A stretch of DNA of 64,000 nucleotides from Lachnospiraceae bacterium (GCA_015057445.1 SVEI01000003.1:40160-104159); one strand, 5' to 3'; counted from the first letter of the stretch, positions 16,866 to 26,263 are shown. The notes: generated by a model from the sequence alone, not told the origin. Translations and numbers: made by a program.

Positions 16866-17828
16866 TGTTTCACGTGAAACATAATATTCTAGATTTGTTT
16901 TATTAGATTCTTTTTGTTTCACGTGAAACAATATTTGTATCATTTGCTGATCTCTCTTAGATAATTACATATATCTATTATTATGTTTATAAATATGTGG
17001 ATGATGTGGATATCTTCGTTTTTCATTGTGGATAAGTGTGTGGCTATGTGGATAACATTATTCTACCATATGTGGATAAGTGTATATGTGTGTTGATAAC
17101 TAGTTATAATATTTTAATCATTATTTTTAAATCCAGACCTTAATTTTTCACGTGAAACAATATATTCATCTTTTTCAAATATCTATTTTATTATATACAT
17201 AGTATGATTTTTTACTAATTGATTATCATATTGTTTGTAGCTTGATTATTCACTATTTTAAAAATATTATATTGTATATTTATCATATTAATATACAACA
17301 TTAATTATAATAGGATTAGCATCAGTCTTAAACGTATGCATTATGAATTAATTGATTTATTTTATAGACTATAACTCTTTGTCACTTATACACTTGTTTC
17401 AATACTCGAAATACTATGTACTAAATTATTTAATATAAGATATCATCTTATATCATATTAACTGTTTCACGTGAAACAATTTTCTCTCCTACACTTGATA
17501 TCGAATTTATTAATGTGATAAATATTCATCTATCCTCTATTGGTTTTAACCAACAACAATTTGTTTTACATAATGTAGTTTTGTTTTATGATTTATAATT
17601 ATGGTGTAATACTAATTATATAATTATTTATCTTGTTTCACGTGAAACATTCAATAATCAATTAGCAAGCACCTTCTTACATTACAAAAACACAGTCGTT
17701 ACTAATTGCTATACAACAACAAGCTGTATATTGTATATTTTAAATCTCAAATAAAAAACAATTATTTATTAATAAAATCTAATTACATTGTAATAAACTT
17801 AGTGTTTCACGTGAAACGTATAAATGAA
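16866..17828. promoter_or_regulatory. parS centromere cluster, six sites
   Basis: The 16-bp palindrome TGTTTCACGTGAAACA, the ParB/Spo0J binding site, occurs exactly at 16866-16881, 16915-16930, 17463-17478 and 17634-17649. It occurs with one end-base change at 17144-17159 (T for G) and 17813-17828 (final G). All six fall in the gene-free 1.2 kb between argS and parA, directly before the parA-parB genes whose product should bind them. The remainder of this stretch is very AT-rich; I see no gene in it. Confidence 0.95.
16996..17099 (+). promoter_or_regulatory. DnaA-box cluster near parS
   Basis: Six 9-mers in the same direction: TGTGGATAA exactly at 17027, 17047 and 17071, and near matches TGTGGATGA (16996), TGTGGATAT (17005) and TGTTGATAA (17091). 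The spacing and common direction resemble an origin or a DnaA-titration site. It is 17 kb from dnaA. Confidence 0.8.
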
Positions 17829-17933
17829 TACAAAAACAATATATTGTACTCCACATATTATTCTTCCCATATTTAGATATGGCGAAGGAAGTAATTTAAT
17901 GATATAATGTTAAGTAATTATGGAGGTTTTAAC

Positions 17934-18713
17934 ATGGGAAGAATCATTGCAATAGCCAATCAGAAAGGTGGAGTTGGTAAAACAACAACTTCTATTAACC
18001 TAGCAGCATGTTTGGCAGAAAAAGGTAAAAAAGTATTAGCTATCGACATGGATCCACAGGGAAACCTAACTAGTGGACTTGGAATAGATAAAAACTCGCT
18101 TGACCTTACTATATATCAAGCAATATGTGGAGAATGTAACATTGGCGAATGTATGATAGTTCGACCATTGGACAAGAAACTCAATCTAAGTGTACTTCCA
18201 GCCAATAGGAATCTGGCAGGCGCAGAGGTTGAGCTTATTAATGTTGAAAAACCTCAGTTTATACTTAAGAACTTAATTAAAGGAATACGTAAAAACTTTG
18301 ATTTTATTATAATTGATTGTCCACCTGCCTTAGGAATGTTAACAATCAATTCTATGACAGCAGCAGATACAGTATTGGTTCCTATTCAATGTGAGTTCTT
18401 TGCATTAGATGGACTTTCTCAGCTTATATATACTATCGATTTAATTAAGAAGAGTCTAAACAAAAACCTTGAAATAGAAGGTGTTGTATTCACTATGTTT
18501 GATTCACGTACCAACCTATCACTTGAAGTTGTTGACAACGTGAAAAACCATTTGGATCAATTTATTTATAAGACTGTTATCCCACGTAATGTACGATTAG
18601 CAGAAGCTCCTAGCTTTGGACTTCCAATTAATCTGTATGACAGCAAATCATCAGGAGCACAGGGATACAGAGATTTAGCTGATGAAGTAATTAAGAACAA
18701 GCTATTCTTGTAG
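17934..18713 (+). CDS. parA: Chromosome partitioning ATPase ParA (Soj)
   Basis: Soj is a deviant-Walker ATPase that works with ParB in origin segregation and in regulating DnaA. The start is the ATG at 17934, seven bases after GGAGG. The 259-residue protein begins MGRIIAIANQKGGVGKTTT, with the double-lysine P-loop. Walker B is FIIIDCPPALG near residue 117 and an A'-type DMDPQGNLT is near residue 40. There is no N-terminal DNA-binding extension, as expected of the chromosomal form. TATAAT at 17903 may be its -10 box. It sits right after the parS cluster and before parB. Confidence 0.96.
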   Translation: MGRIIAIANQKGGVGKTTTSINLAACLAEKGKKVLAIDMDPQGNLTSGLGIDKNSLDLTIYQAICGECNIGECMIVRPLDKKLNLSVLPANRNLAGAEVELINVEKPQFILKNLIKGIRKNFDFIIIDCPPALGMLTINSMTAADTVLVPIQCEFFALDGLSQLIYTIDLIKKSLNKNLEIEGVVFTMFDSRTNLSLEVVDNVKNHLDQFIYKTVIPRNVRLAEAPSFGLPINLYDSKSSGAQGYRDLADEVIKNKLFL

Positions 18714-18806
18714 CAAAGTCCAGAACGTATAGGCACGGCAATTATGTTATATACGATATTAGATTTATGCTTATAAATAAAAATCACTATATAAAGGAGG
18801 AAGGTT

Positions 18807-19754
18807 ATGGCACCCAAGAAAAGATTAGGTAACGGTCTTGGTAATTTAATACCTGTTGATGACAAGGAACCATCAACAAAAAAATCTACCAGTTCTAAGA
18901 CCACCGAAAAAACAGCCACTAAAACCGAAGTAAAAGAGGTTATAAAAGAAGTAATTAAACCAGTTGAACAAACTGTAAATATAAATGTTATCGAACCAAA
19001 CAAAAGCCAACCAAGAAAGACTTTTGATTTAGATGCGTTAGAGGAGCTTGCATCATCAATAAAGCAGTATGGTGTAATACAACCACTTGTTGTAGCGAAG
19101 CACAAAGATTACTACGAGCTCATCGCTGGTGAGAGACGTTGGAGAGCATCTAAGATGGCAGGGCTTAAGGAAGTACCTGTAGTAATAAAAGATTACACTC
19201 CTCAAGAAATTGTAGAAATTGCTCTTATAGAAAATATTCAAAGACAAGATCTTAATCCTATTGAAGAGGCTATGGCTTATCAAAGACTTATAGAAGAGTT
19301 CAGTTTAACACAGGATGAGGTGGCTGAAAAAGTATCAAAAAGTAGACCAGCTATAAGTAATTCTTTAAGATTACTTAAACTTACAAAAAAAGTTCAGCAA
19401 ATGCTTATAGATGATATGCTTTCTATGGGTCATGTAAGAGCACTTATTTCTATAGAAGATGAAGAGTTGCAGTATGAAACTGCTCTGTACATTTTCGACA
19501 AGAGGCTTAGTGTAAGAGAAACTGAAGCTTATGTTAAAAAGGTTCTCACTGCTCCTAAGTCCACAGTAGAAAAAGCTTCTTCCAAAGATGACTTCTCTTT
19601 CTTATATAAGGATATAGAAGAAAGAATTAAAAGTAGCCTTGGAACTAAGGCAACCATTAAAGCAAAGAATAAGAATAAAGGCAAAATAGAAATCGAATAC
19701 TATTCTGAAGATGAACTGGATAGAATTACGCAGATACTATTAAATGCAAATTAA
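18807..19754 (+). CDS. parB: Chromosome partitioning protein ParB (Spo0J)
   Basis: ParB binds parS, loads CTP and spreads as a clamp. The 315-residue protein has a Lys/Thr-rich N-terminus, box I as YELIAGERRWRASKMAG, box II as VVIKDYTPQEIVEIALIENIQRQDLNPIEEA, and a helix-turn-helix (SLTQDEVAEKVSKSRPAISNSLRLL). A C-terminal dimerisation domain follows. Pairing with parA marks it as Spo0J rather than Noc. It has AAGGAGG seven bases before the ATG. The parS sites upstream are the expected targets. Confidence 0.95.
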   Translation: MAPKKRLGNGLGNLIPVDDKEPSTKKSTSSKTTEKTATKTEVKEVIKEVIKPVEQTVNINVIEPNKSQPRKTFDLDALEELASSIKQYGVIQPLVVAKHKDYYELIAGERRWRASKMAGLKEVPVVIKDYTPQEIVEIALIENIQRQDLNPIEEAMAYQRLIEEFSLTQDEVAEKVSKSRPAISNSLRLLKLTKKVQQMLIDDMLSMGHVRALISIEDEELQYETALYIFDKRLSVRETEAYVKKVLTAPKSTVEKASSKDDFSFLYKDIEERIKSSLGTKATIKAKNKNKGKIEIEYYSEDELDRITQILLNAN

Positions 19755-19769
19755 GCGAGGAACTTTTTT

Positions 19770-20348
19770 ATGAAGAAAGGAACAGAAATAGCAGAAATCA
19801 CTGTACTTGGAATGAAGATTGAAACTGTTACTACCATACTTGCTATATTAGTGATACTTCTCATTCTTATGATGATTTTTACTATTCACAAAATGAATAT
19901 TATTACTAGAAAATATAAAGCTCTTATGAGTGGTAAAAAAGGAGCTGACCTTGAAAAGGTTATACGATACCGATTTAAGGAAATGGACAAGGTTAAGGCT
20001 AATGCCAAACGAATTACCAAAGAACACAAAGAAGTCAAAGCACACCTTACTAGTTGTGTCAGTAAAACAGCACTTGTAAAATATGATGCCTTTGAACAAA
20101 TGTCAGGAAAACTTAGTTTTGTAATTGCACTACTAAATGACCAGCATTCTGGAATCATACTTAATGCAATGCATTCTAGAGAAGGTTGTTTTACTTATGC
20201 AAAAGAGATTATAAAGGGTGAGTCATACATTCCACTTTCAGAAGAGGAAAAAGAAGCACTTGAAAAAGCGAAAACTGTTGAAGAAGAAATCAACGGTATT
20301 AATGCAGATACTGAAGATGATATTAATTTTGATGTATATGATGAATAA
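19770..20348 (+). CDS. DUF4446 family membrane protein
   Basis: The 192-residue protein has one transmembrane helix (ILAILVILLILMMIFTIHKM, residues 24-43), a helical middle, and the DUF4446 core. That core is recognisable by KYDAFEQMSGKLSFVIALL and GIILNAMHSREGCFTYAKEI. The family is commonly found right after parB in Clostridia, as here (15 bases downstream). Its function is unknown; the position suggests a membrane-linked chromosome or cell-cycle role, which is inference only. Confidence 0.88.
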   Translation: MKKGTEIAEITVLGMKIETVTTILAILVILLILMMIFTIHKMNIITRKYKALMSGKKGADLEKVIRYRFKEMDKVKANAKRITKEHKEVKAHLTSCVSKTALVKYDAFEQMSGKLSFVIALLNDQHSGIILNAMHSREGCFTYAKEIIKGESYIPLSEEEKEALEKAKTVEEEINGINADTEDDINFDVYDE

Positions 20349-20359
20349 AGGAGATAATT

Positions 20360-21640
20360 ATGTTAGACATTAAATTTGTACGAGAAAATCCAGAATTAGT
20401 TAAGGAAAACATTAAGAAGAAATTCCAGGACGCAAAGCTTCCTCTTGTTGATGAGGTAATAGAGCTTGATAAGCAGGCTAGAGCAATTCAGCAGGAAGCT
20501 GATGAACTTCGTGCTAAGAAAAACCAGATAGCTAAGCAGATAGGTGCACTTATGGCTCAAGGTAAGAAGGATGAAGCTGAAGTTGTTAAACAGGAAGTTG
20601 CTAAGAATGCTGCACGTCTTTCAGAGCTAGAAAAGCAGGAGCCAGCTATTAGAGAAGAGCTTAAGCAGAAGATGATGGTTATTCCTAATATTATCGATCC
20701 ATCTGTACCTATAGGAAAAAATGATGAAGAAAATGTTGAACTTGAAAAATTTGGTGAGCCAGTGGTTCCTGAATTTGAAGTTCCATATCACACAGATATT
20801 ATGTCTAAGTTTAATGGCATAGACCTTGAAAGTGCTGGTAAGGTTGCGGGAAATGGTTTCTACTACTTAATGGGAGATATTGCAAGACTTCATTCAGCTA
20901 TTATATCTTACGCTAGAGACTTTATGATTGACAGAGGATTCACTTATTGTATCCCTCCTTTCATGATAAGAAGTAACGTTGTTACTGGAGTTATGAGCTT
21001 CGCAGAAATGGATGCCATGATGTATAAGATTGAGGGTGAAGACCTTTACCTTATCGGTACTAGTGAGCATTCTATGATTGGAAAATTTATCGATACACTT
21101 AACCCAGAGGAGAGCCTTCCTCAGACACTTACAAGCTACTCACCTTGTTTCAGAAAGGAAAAGGGAGCTCATGGTATAGAGGAAAGAGGAGTTTATAGAA
21201 TTCATCAGTTTGAGAAGCAGGAAATGATTGTTGTATGTAAGCCAGAAGAAAGTATGGATTGGTTCCACAAGCTCTGGAAGAATACAGTTGATTTGTTCCG
21301 TTCTATGGATATTCCTGTAAGAACTATTGAGTGTTGTTCTGGAGATCTTGCAGATCTTAAGGTAAAATCTTATGACGTAGAAGCATGGTCACCAAGACAG
21401 AAGAAATATTTTGAAGTTGGTAGCTGTTCAAATCTTGGAGATGCACAGGCACGTCGTCTTGGCATTAAGGTTAAAGCCGCTGACGGAAGCAAATATTTTG
21501 CACACACTCTTAACAATACAGTTGTTGCACCTCCACGTATGCTTATTGCATTCCTTGAGAATAATTTAAATGAGGATGGAAGTGTTAATATACCAGAGGT
21601 TCTTCGTCCATATATGGGTGGAAAGGATGTTATTAAATAA
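20360..21640 (+). CDS. serS: Seryl-tRNA synthetase
   Basis: This class II synthetase charges tRNA-Ser (and tRNA-Sec where present). It has 426 residues. An N-terminal two-helix antiparallel coiled coil (residues 1-105) clasps the tRNA variable arm. The catalytic core has the motif 2 region FRKEKGAHGIEERGVYRIHQF and motif 3 near NNTVVAPPRMLIAFLEN. AAAGGAG precedes the ATG. It lies 11 bases after the DUF4446 gene and its stop overlaps the next start (TAATG). Confidence 0.97.
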   Translation: MLDIKFVRENPELVKENIKKKFQDAKLPLVDEVIELDKQARAIQQEADELRAKKNQIAKQIGALMAQGKKDEAEVVKQEVAKNAARLSELEKQEPAIREELKQKMMVIPNIIDPSVPIGKNDEENVELEKFGEPVVPEFEVPYHTDIMSKFNGIDLESAGKVAGNGFYYLMGDIARLHSAIISYARDFMIDRGFTYCIPPFMIRSNVVTGVMSFAEMDAMMYKIEGEDLYLIGTSEHSMIGKFIDTLNPEESLPQTLTSYSPCFRKEKGAHGIEERGVYRIHQFEKQEMIVVCKPEESMDWFHKLWKNTVDLFRSMDIPVRTIECCSGDLADLKVKSYDVEAWSPRQKKYFEVGSCSNLGDAQARRLGIKVKAADGSKYFAHTLNNTVVAPPRMLIAFLENNLNEDGSVNIPEVLRPYMGGKDVIK

Positions 21641-22515
21641 TGCATTCATATTTACGAGCCATAGGCTTTAGTGAAATTAAAACCAGAAAGCTTCTAGAAA
21701 GTATATATGTGTCATCTCTTAGAAGTCCTAACAGAAAGATGATTACCACAACTGGTATCGATACGTCTCTTATTCAATTTGAAAAAGATTATGGACAAAA
21801 TGTAGGACTTACCTTGCTTGGAGAATATGATATTAATGGTTCTCTTTCCATAGAGCATTATTTCCCATATCTTAAGGGTGATGTATTTATGGAATTTGAA
21901 AACATTTCTGTTGAAAAACAAACAGACAAGGAATCCTATGCAGGAGTATGTGAAGATATAAGCCTAGGTATGACACTTATTTTCTATGTGCTAAATATAT
22001 CTGATTATGCTAAGTCCAAATGGCTTAACTATTCTAACAGAAATTTAAGCCGTGTAAAGCTTTCCGGACTTTCAACAAGTGGTACCATACTTCTTGGAGT
22101 TATGCAGGATGAAACTTCTCGCTTATATGATGAAAAACTTAAACGAAGAAGAAATCATCTTCTAGCAGAAGCAAAAAATGGTAATACAGAAGCTATTGAA
22201 AGCCTTACTCTTGAAGAAATGGATACCTATGCAACATTATCTGGTAGAATTCATTATGAAGATATTCTATCAATAGTTGATACTAGCTTTATGCCTTGCG
22301 GTGTGGAATGTGATCACTATATGATTACTGCTCATATACTTAAGGTTACAGAGATTACCAACACCTACTCAAAAGAAGTAGTGTATAATCTTGCACTTAA
22401 ATGTAATGACATATATTTGAATGTAGCAATTAATGCTAAGGATCTTCAGGGAGAGCCAAAAGAAGGCCGAAGATTCCGAGGAGAAATATGGCTACAAGGA
22501 CATATTCAGATATAA
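21640..22515 (+). CDS. DUF3881 family protein
   Basis: A soluble protein of 291 residues beginning MHSYLRAIGFSEI, which I recognise as the DUF3881 type found mainly in Lachnospiraceae. No catalytic motif is evident. It contains CEDISLGMTLIFYVLN in the first half and a C-terminal part reading GRRFRGEIWLQGHI. Its ATG overlaps the serS stop codon by one base, so translation is coupled to serS. A link to seryl-tRNA biology is possible but not shown. Confidence 0.75.
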   Translation: MHSYLRAIGFSEIKTRKLLESIYVSSLRSPNRKMITTTGIDTSLIQFEKDYGQNVGLTLLGEYDINGSLSIEHYFPYLKGDVFMEFENISVEKQTDKESYAGVCEDISLGMTLIFYVLNISDYAKSKWLNYSNRNLSRVKLSGLSTSGTILLGVMQDETSRLYDEKLKRRRNHLLAEAKNGNTEAIESLTLEEMDTYATLSGRIHYEDILSIVDTSFMPCGVECDHYMITAHILKVTEITNTYSKEVVYNLALKCNDIYLNVAINAKDLQGEPKEGRRFRGEIWLQGHIQI

Positions 22516-22572
22516 ATCCACCTAGCATACCAATGTTTTTATTTACATTTTAATAAATATATTTTAAAATAA

Positions 22573-22594
22573 GTGGGTGTCTTTTGACACCTAC
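22573..22594 (+). terminator. Hairpin after DUF3881, weak terminator candidate
   Basis: GTGGGTGTC (22573-22581) pairs with GACACCTAC (22586-22594) over 9 bp with a TTTT loop. There is no T run and it touches the 5' end of tRNA-Arg, so it may instead be a processing feature. Confidence 0.35.
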
Positions 22595-22598
22595 ATAA

Positions 22599-22672
22599 GT
22601 TTCCGTAGCTCAGCTGGATAGAGCAACCGCCTCCTAAGCGGTAGGTCGGGCGTTCGAATCGCCTCGGGAACA
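22599..22672 (+). tRNA. tRNA-Arg(CCT)
   Basis: A 74-base cloverleaf. The acceptor is GTTTCCG/CGGGAAC (one T-G pair), discriminator A. The D arm is GCTC/GAGC and the anticodon arm is ACCGC-CTCCTAA-GCGGT (anticodon CCT). The T arm is GGGCG-TTCGAAT-CGCCT. CCA is not encoded. A family A repeat starts about 20 bases after its 3' end. Confidence 0.95.
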
Positions 22673-22690
22673 CTCACGAAGCAATGAGAA

Positions 22691-22915
22691 GTGCGTTACA
22701 AAATATGACAACGGAAGTACGATGCTTGCATCAGTACAGCTGTTGTCATATTTTGTAACATAGGGCGAATGCCCGTGGGCTTGTCGAACCGACAGGTTCG
22801 GCAAGACTGAGCACTTCGATTTGTGACATACTGTAACATAGGGCGAATGCCCGTGGGCTTGTCGAACCGACAGGTTCGGCAAGACTGAGCACTTCGATTT
22901 GTGACATACTGTAAC
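22691..22915 (+). repeat. Family A structured repeat, copy 1, with tandem 78-bp 3' half
   Basis: An 18-bp perfect inverted repeat (22695-22712 with 22742-22759) closes a stem-loop whose tip is GATGC-TT-GCATC. Directly after come two identical 78-bp units, 22760-22837 and 22838-22915. Each holds GGGC-gaat-GCCC, a hairpin CTTGTCGAACC/GGTTCGGCAAG, and the string ACTGAGCA shared with the other family A copies. The 26-codon periodicity creates false repetitive reading frames on the - strand; I do not regard them as genes. Confidence 0.85.
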
Positions 22916-22934
22916 ATTCCTGAAAGGAGACTAT

Positions 22935-24590
22935 ATGACAAATTTAGATAATGAAAAAATATATATAATTGGACATAAGAATCCCGACACTGATTCTATT
23001 TGTTCTGCCATTAGCTATGCATATTTGAAAAATAAGCTTACCGGTAAAAGCTATGTTCCTATGCGTGCTGGTGATGTTAATGCAGAAACTGAATACGTAT
23101 TAAAATATTTTAATTTTCCCACTCCTGAATTAGTGGAAAATGTATATACCCAGGTTAAAGATGTTGAGTATAGACATTTGGACGGTGTCTCTGGGGAAAT
23201 ATCCATTAAAAAAGCTTGGGAAATCCTAAGTGGCACTCACTGTACAACTCTTCCTTCTGTAGATGAACATCAGAATCTGGTAGGTCTTATAACAGTTAAA
23301 GATATTGCTATGACCTATATGGAAGTCTATGACAATGAAATAATTGCCACTGCAAAAACACCTTATCAAAATATTTTAGATACCCTTTCTGCAAAACTTG
23401 TAGTTGGTAATCCTAAGGACCAAGTTCTTACTGGTAAGGTACTGATTGCTGCTGCAAATCCTGATATGATGGAAAACTATATTGAAAAAAATGATATAGT
23501 TATTCTTGGAAATAGATATGAGTCCCAGCTTTGTGCTATAGAAATGGAAGCTCAGTGTATAATAATTTGCGATGGAGCAGACGTATCAAAAACAATTACC
23601 AAGTTGGCTGAAGAGAGAGGTTGTTCGATAGTAATTACACCATATGACACCTACACAGTGGCAAGACTTATTAACCAGAGTATTCCTATTAGACACTTTA
23701 TGAAGAAGAATAACCTCATTACATTTTCTGATGAGGATTATATCAATGATATAAGAGATGTTATGGCTAGTAAGCGCCACCAATATTACCCTGTTTTAGA
23801 TGATAATGAAAAATATATGGGACTTATTTCACAGCGAAATTACTTGAATGCAAATCCTAAGAAAGTAATTCTTGTAGACCATAATGAACGCTCTCAAACT
23901 GTAGATGGTATAGAAGACGTAAATCTTCTTGAAATTATTGATCACCACAGGATTGGTGGACTACAGACCATGAATCCTGTATATTTTAGAAATCAACCAT
24001 TAGGTTGTACAGCAACCATAATATATGAAATGTTCATGGAGACAGGCATTGAAATTCCTAAAGAAATAGCTGGACTTCTTTGCTCAGCAATAATTTCAGA
24101 TACATTAATGTTCAGATCTCCAACTTGTACTCCTAAGGATAAAGAAGTTTGCCAACAGCTGGCATCATTGGCAAATATCAAAATCGAAAAGTTTGGTGTT
24201 GATATGTTCAATGCTGGTAGCAAGCTAAAACACAAATCTGTAGATGAAATATTCCATCAGGATTACAAGGTTTTCTCAACAGATAGTTTAAAGTTTGGAA
24301 TAGGTCAGATTACATCATTTAATAGCGACATATTAAATGACCTTAAACCCAAGCTTTTAGAGTATATGAATGACCAAATTAAATCAACTGGCTTAGATAT
24401 GTTGTTCTTTATGCTTACCAATATATTTACTGAGGATACTGAGCTTCTCTATGTGGGTAATCAGGCATCTTCTCTTCTGGCGAAAGCCTTTAACAAAGAT
24501 GATGTCAGTGGAGGAAGCATTATTCTTGAAGATGTTGTATCACGTAAAAAACAGGTGATACCAAGTATTATGAATGCTTTTCACCAGTAA
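22935..24590 (+). CDS. ppaC: Manganese-dependent inorganic pyrophosphatase with CBS-DRTGG insert
   Basis: This is a family II pyrophosphatase of the regulated type, 551 residues. The DHH core starts with IIGHKNPDTDSICSAI (metal ligands His, Asp, Asp). CBS domain halves near residues 75-130 and 245-300 flank a DRTGG-type domain. The core resumes with LLEIIDHHRIGGLQ and AIISDTLMFRSPT, and a DHHA2 domain ends the protein. CBS-containing forms are controlled by adenine nucleotides, AMP/ADP inhibiting and ATP or ApnA activating in known members. It starts 19 bases after the family A repeat with SD AAAGGAG. Confidence 0.93.
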   Translation: MTNLDNEKIYIIGHKNPDTDSICSAISYAYLKNKLTGKSYVPMRAGDVNAETEYVLKYFNFPTPELVENVYTQVKDVEYRHLDGVSGEISIKKAWEILSGTHCTTLPSVDEHQNLVGLITVKDIAMTYMEVYDNEIIATAKTPYQNILDTLSAKLVVGNPKDQVLTGKVLIAAANPDMMENYIEKNDIVILGNRYESQLCAIEMEAQCIIICDGADVSKTITKLAEERGCSIVITPYDTYTVARLINQSIPIRHFMKKNNLITFSDEDYINDIRDVMASKRHQYYPVLDDNEKYMGLISQRNYLNANPKKVILVDHNERSQTVDGIEDVNLLEIIDHHRIGGLQTMNPVYFRNQPLGCTATIIYEMFMETGIEIPKEIAGLLCSAIISDTLMFRSPTCTPKDKEVCQQLASLANIKIEKFGVDMFNAGSKLKHKSVDEIFHQDYKVFSTDSLKFGIGQITSFNSDILNDLKPKLLEYMNDQIKSTGLDMLFFMLTNIFTEDTELLYVGNQASSLLAKAFNKDDVSGGSIILEDVVSRKKQVIPSIMNAFHQ

Positions 24591-24674
24591 CGCTGTATTA
24601 AAAGTACTAATTGATAATAAAATTAATCTATGATAAAATATTTGTAGCTATGTAAATCACAAAGGAGGAATTCC

Positions 24675-25265
24675 ATGAAGAGTAAATCACAGACAACACT
24701 TACAATTAGTGCTGTGGCATTTGTGGCAGCATTATTGATTGATTTATATTTAATAATTGCTTTTCCATCTAATATAGAGCTTATTATTGCAGTGTCTCTT
24801 ATTGTAATTGTGGACACATATTTCTTAGTGGATGGAATTCTTGCTAAGGTGGATGATATTGCATCTATAGCAATTGACAAACAAAATGAACTTACAAAGG
24901 TTGAAAAGGGTATATACTCTGTAGCTAAAAGAGAGGAAATATCCAGAGCTCAAAGTATGTCCGCAGTTCTTGATATGATGCTTGAGATGAAGGACGAGAA
25001 TGCTAAGCTTTATCAGGAATTACTTGATCAAGATAAGCTTATGTCAAAGCTTCAAATCAAAAAGGATAGTGACAATGCAACTAAGATTGTGAATAGTAAC
25101 GAGCGCTTAGCTGTACTTATAGCTCAATCAGCAACAGCTAATGCTAAGTCACAGAATGAAGCTATTGAAATTTTAAATGATATATGCAAAGAGTTAGAAC
25201 AGAGAAATGGTAATTTAAATGGCGACTACTCACACTTAAGAGTGATGAAATCTAAAGCAGAATAA
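24675..25265 (+). CDS. Membrane-anchored coiled-coil protein, unknown
   Basis: The 196-residue protein has two adjacent hydrophobic helices (residues 9-30 and 35-57) followed by about 130 residues of predicted coiled coil (KVEKGIYSVAKREEISRAQ onward). AAAGGAGG precedes the ATG. It lies 84 bases after the pyrophosphatase and 11 bases before the exonuclease, so it probably shares their transcript. I do not recognise the family. Confidence 0.7.
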   Translation: MKSKSQTTLTISAVAFVAALLIDLYLIIAFPSNIELIIAVSLIVIVDTYFLVDGILAKVDDIASIAIDKQNELTKVEKGIYSVAKREEISRAQSMSAVLDMMLEMKDENAKLYQELLDQDKLMSKLQIKKDSDNATKIVNSNERLAVLIAQSATANAKSQNEAIEILNDICKELEQRNGNLNGDYSHLRVMKSKAE

Positions 25266-25276
25266 AGGTACATAAT

Positions 25277-26263
25277 ATGAACTACATAGTTTTCGATCTA
25301 GAATGGAATCAAAGCTATGGTGGATTTACAGAAAATCCTCGTATGCCATTTGAGATAATTGAGATCGGCGCAGTTAAACTGGATTCAAAATTTAATATTA
25401 TAGATAGCTTCTCTAGTCTTGTAAAGCCTAAGCTATACAAAAAGCTACAGCCACACATTAGAAGCATTCTTAACTACGATGAAAAGGATTTAAAGAATGG
25501 CAAGCCATTTGATATGGTATGCAGGGAATTTATAAAATGGTGTGATTCGGATAAAGATTACATATTTTGTACATGGGGTCCTATGGATCTAAGCTACCTT
25601 CAAAACAACATGGATTATTACTATATGAAACCTCTTCCTTCTCCGCTGAAGTTCTACAATGTACAGCAAATATACACAGACCTTAAGGAAAAGGATGGCT
25701 CTATAGTGAAGCTTGAAAAGGCGGTTACAAGTCTATCCATAGATATAGATAGACCGTTTCATTCAGCAGTTAATGACGCTTACTATACAGCTGCAGTACT
25801 TGCCAAAATTCATCCTAAAGATTTGGCAGATCGTTATAGCTACGATGTATATAATAATCCTAAAGCAAAGGAAGACGAGATAATATCTTATCACAAACAT
25901 TATATGGAGCATATCTCTAGAGAGTTTGATGATAAAAAAGATATTATGATGGACAAAGAGCTAGCCACCATGCGTTGCTACAAGTGTGGCAAGAAAGCAG
26001 CCAAGAAGATTAAGTGGTTCACTAATACACCAAATACGCACATTAGCGTATGTAAATGCTGGTACCACGGTCTTATGATTAGTAAAATTAAAATTAAGCA
26101 GAATAAAAATTTAAAATATTTTGCAATTAAAACTGTTCTTCCAACAGACAAGCTTGGTCTAGAAAATGTCAGACAACGACAAGAAGAGCTTAGACTAAGA
26201 AGACAACAAAAACGTCATAAGGGTGACGAACAAGACCCTATTGAAATTGACAACAAACAATAA
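25277..26263 (+). CDS. DEDDh 3'-5' exonuclease domain protein
   Basis: A 328-residue protein whose first 180 residues are a DnaQ/RNase T-type exonuclease. It has ExoI as YIVFDLEWNQ (metal-binding Asp and Glu), a middle Asp in the GPMDLSYL region, and ExoIII as HSAVNDAYYTAAV with the H-x4-D pair of the DEDDh class. The C-terminal part has a cysteine cluster (MRCYKCGKK...VCKCWYHG) that may bind zinc, then a basic, glutamine/arginine-rich tail suited to nucleic acid contact. Substrate (RNA or DNA) is not determinable. Confidence 0.8.
   Translation: MNYIVFDLEWNQSYGGFTENPRMPFEIIEIGAVKLDSKFNIIDSFSSLVKPKLYKKLQPHIRSILNYDEKDLKNGKPFDMVCREFIKWCDSDKDYIFCTWGPMDLSYLQNNMDYYYMKPLPSPLKFYNVQQIYTDLKEKDGSIVKLEKAVTSLSIDIDRPFHSAVNDAYYTAAVLAKIHPKDLADRYSYDVYNNPKAKEDEIISYHKHYMEHISREFDDKKDIMMDKELATMRCYKCGKKAAKKIKWFTNTPNTHISVCKCWYHGLMISKIKIKQNKNLKYFAIKTVLPTDKLGLENVRQRQEELRLRRQQKRHKGDEQDPIEIDNKQ

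Noticed and set aside
16624..16884. Frame running from the argS end into the parS region
   Set aside because: Out-of-frame shadow of argS followed by the terminator and a parS site.
22760..22915. Possible CRISPR array
   Set aside because: Only two units, directly adjacent with no spacers, 78 bp each, and no cas genes.
22634..22941. Two - strand reading frames with a 26-residue repeat
   Set aside because: They are translations of the exact 78-bp tandem repeat (78 = 26 codons) and run into tRNA-Arg. No ribosome site or codon signal supports them.
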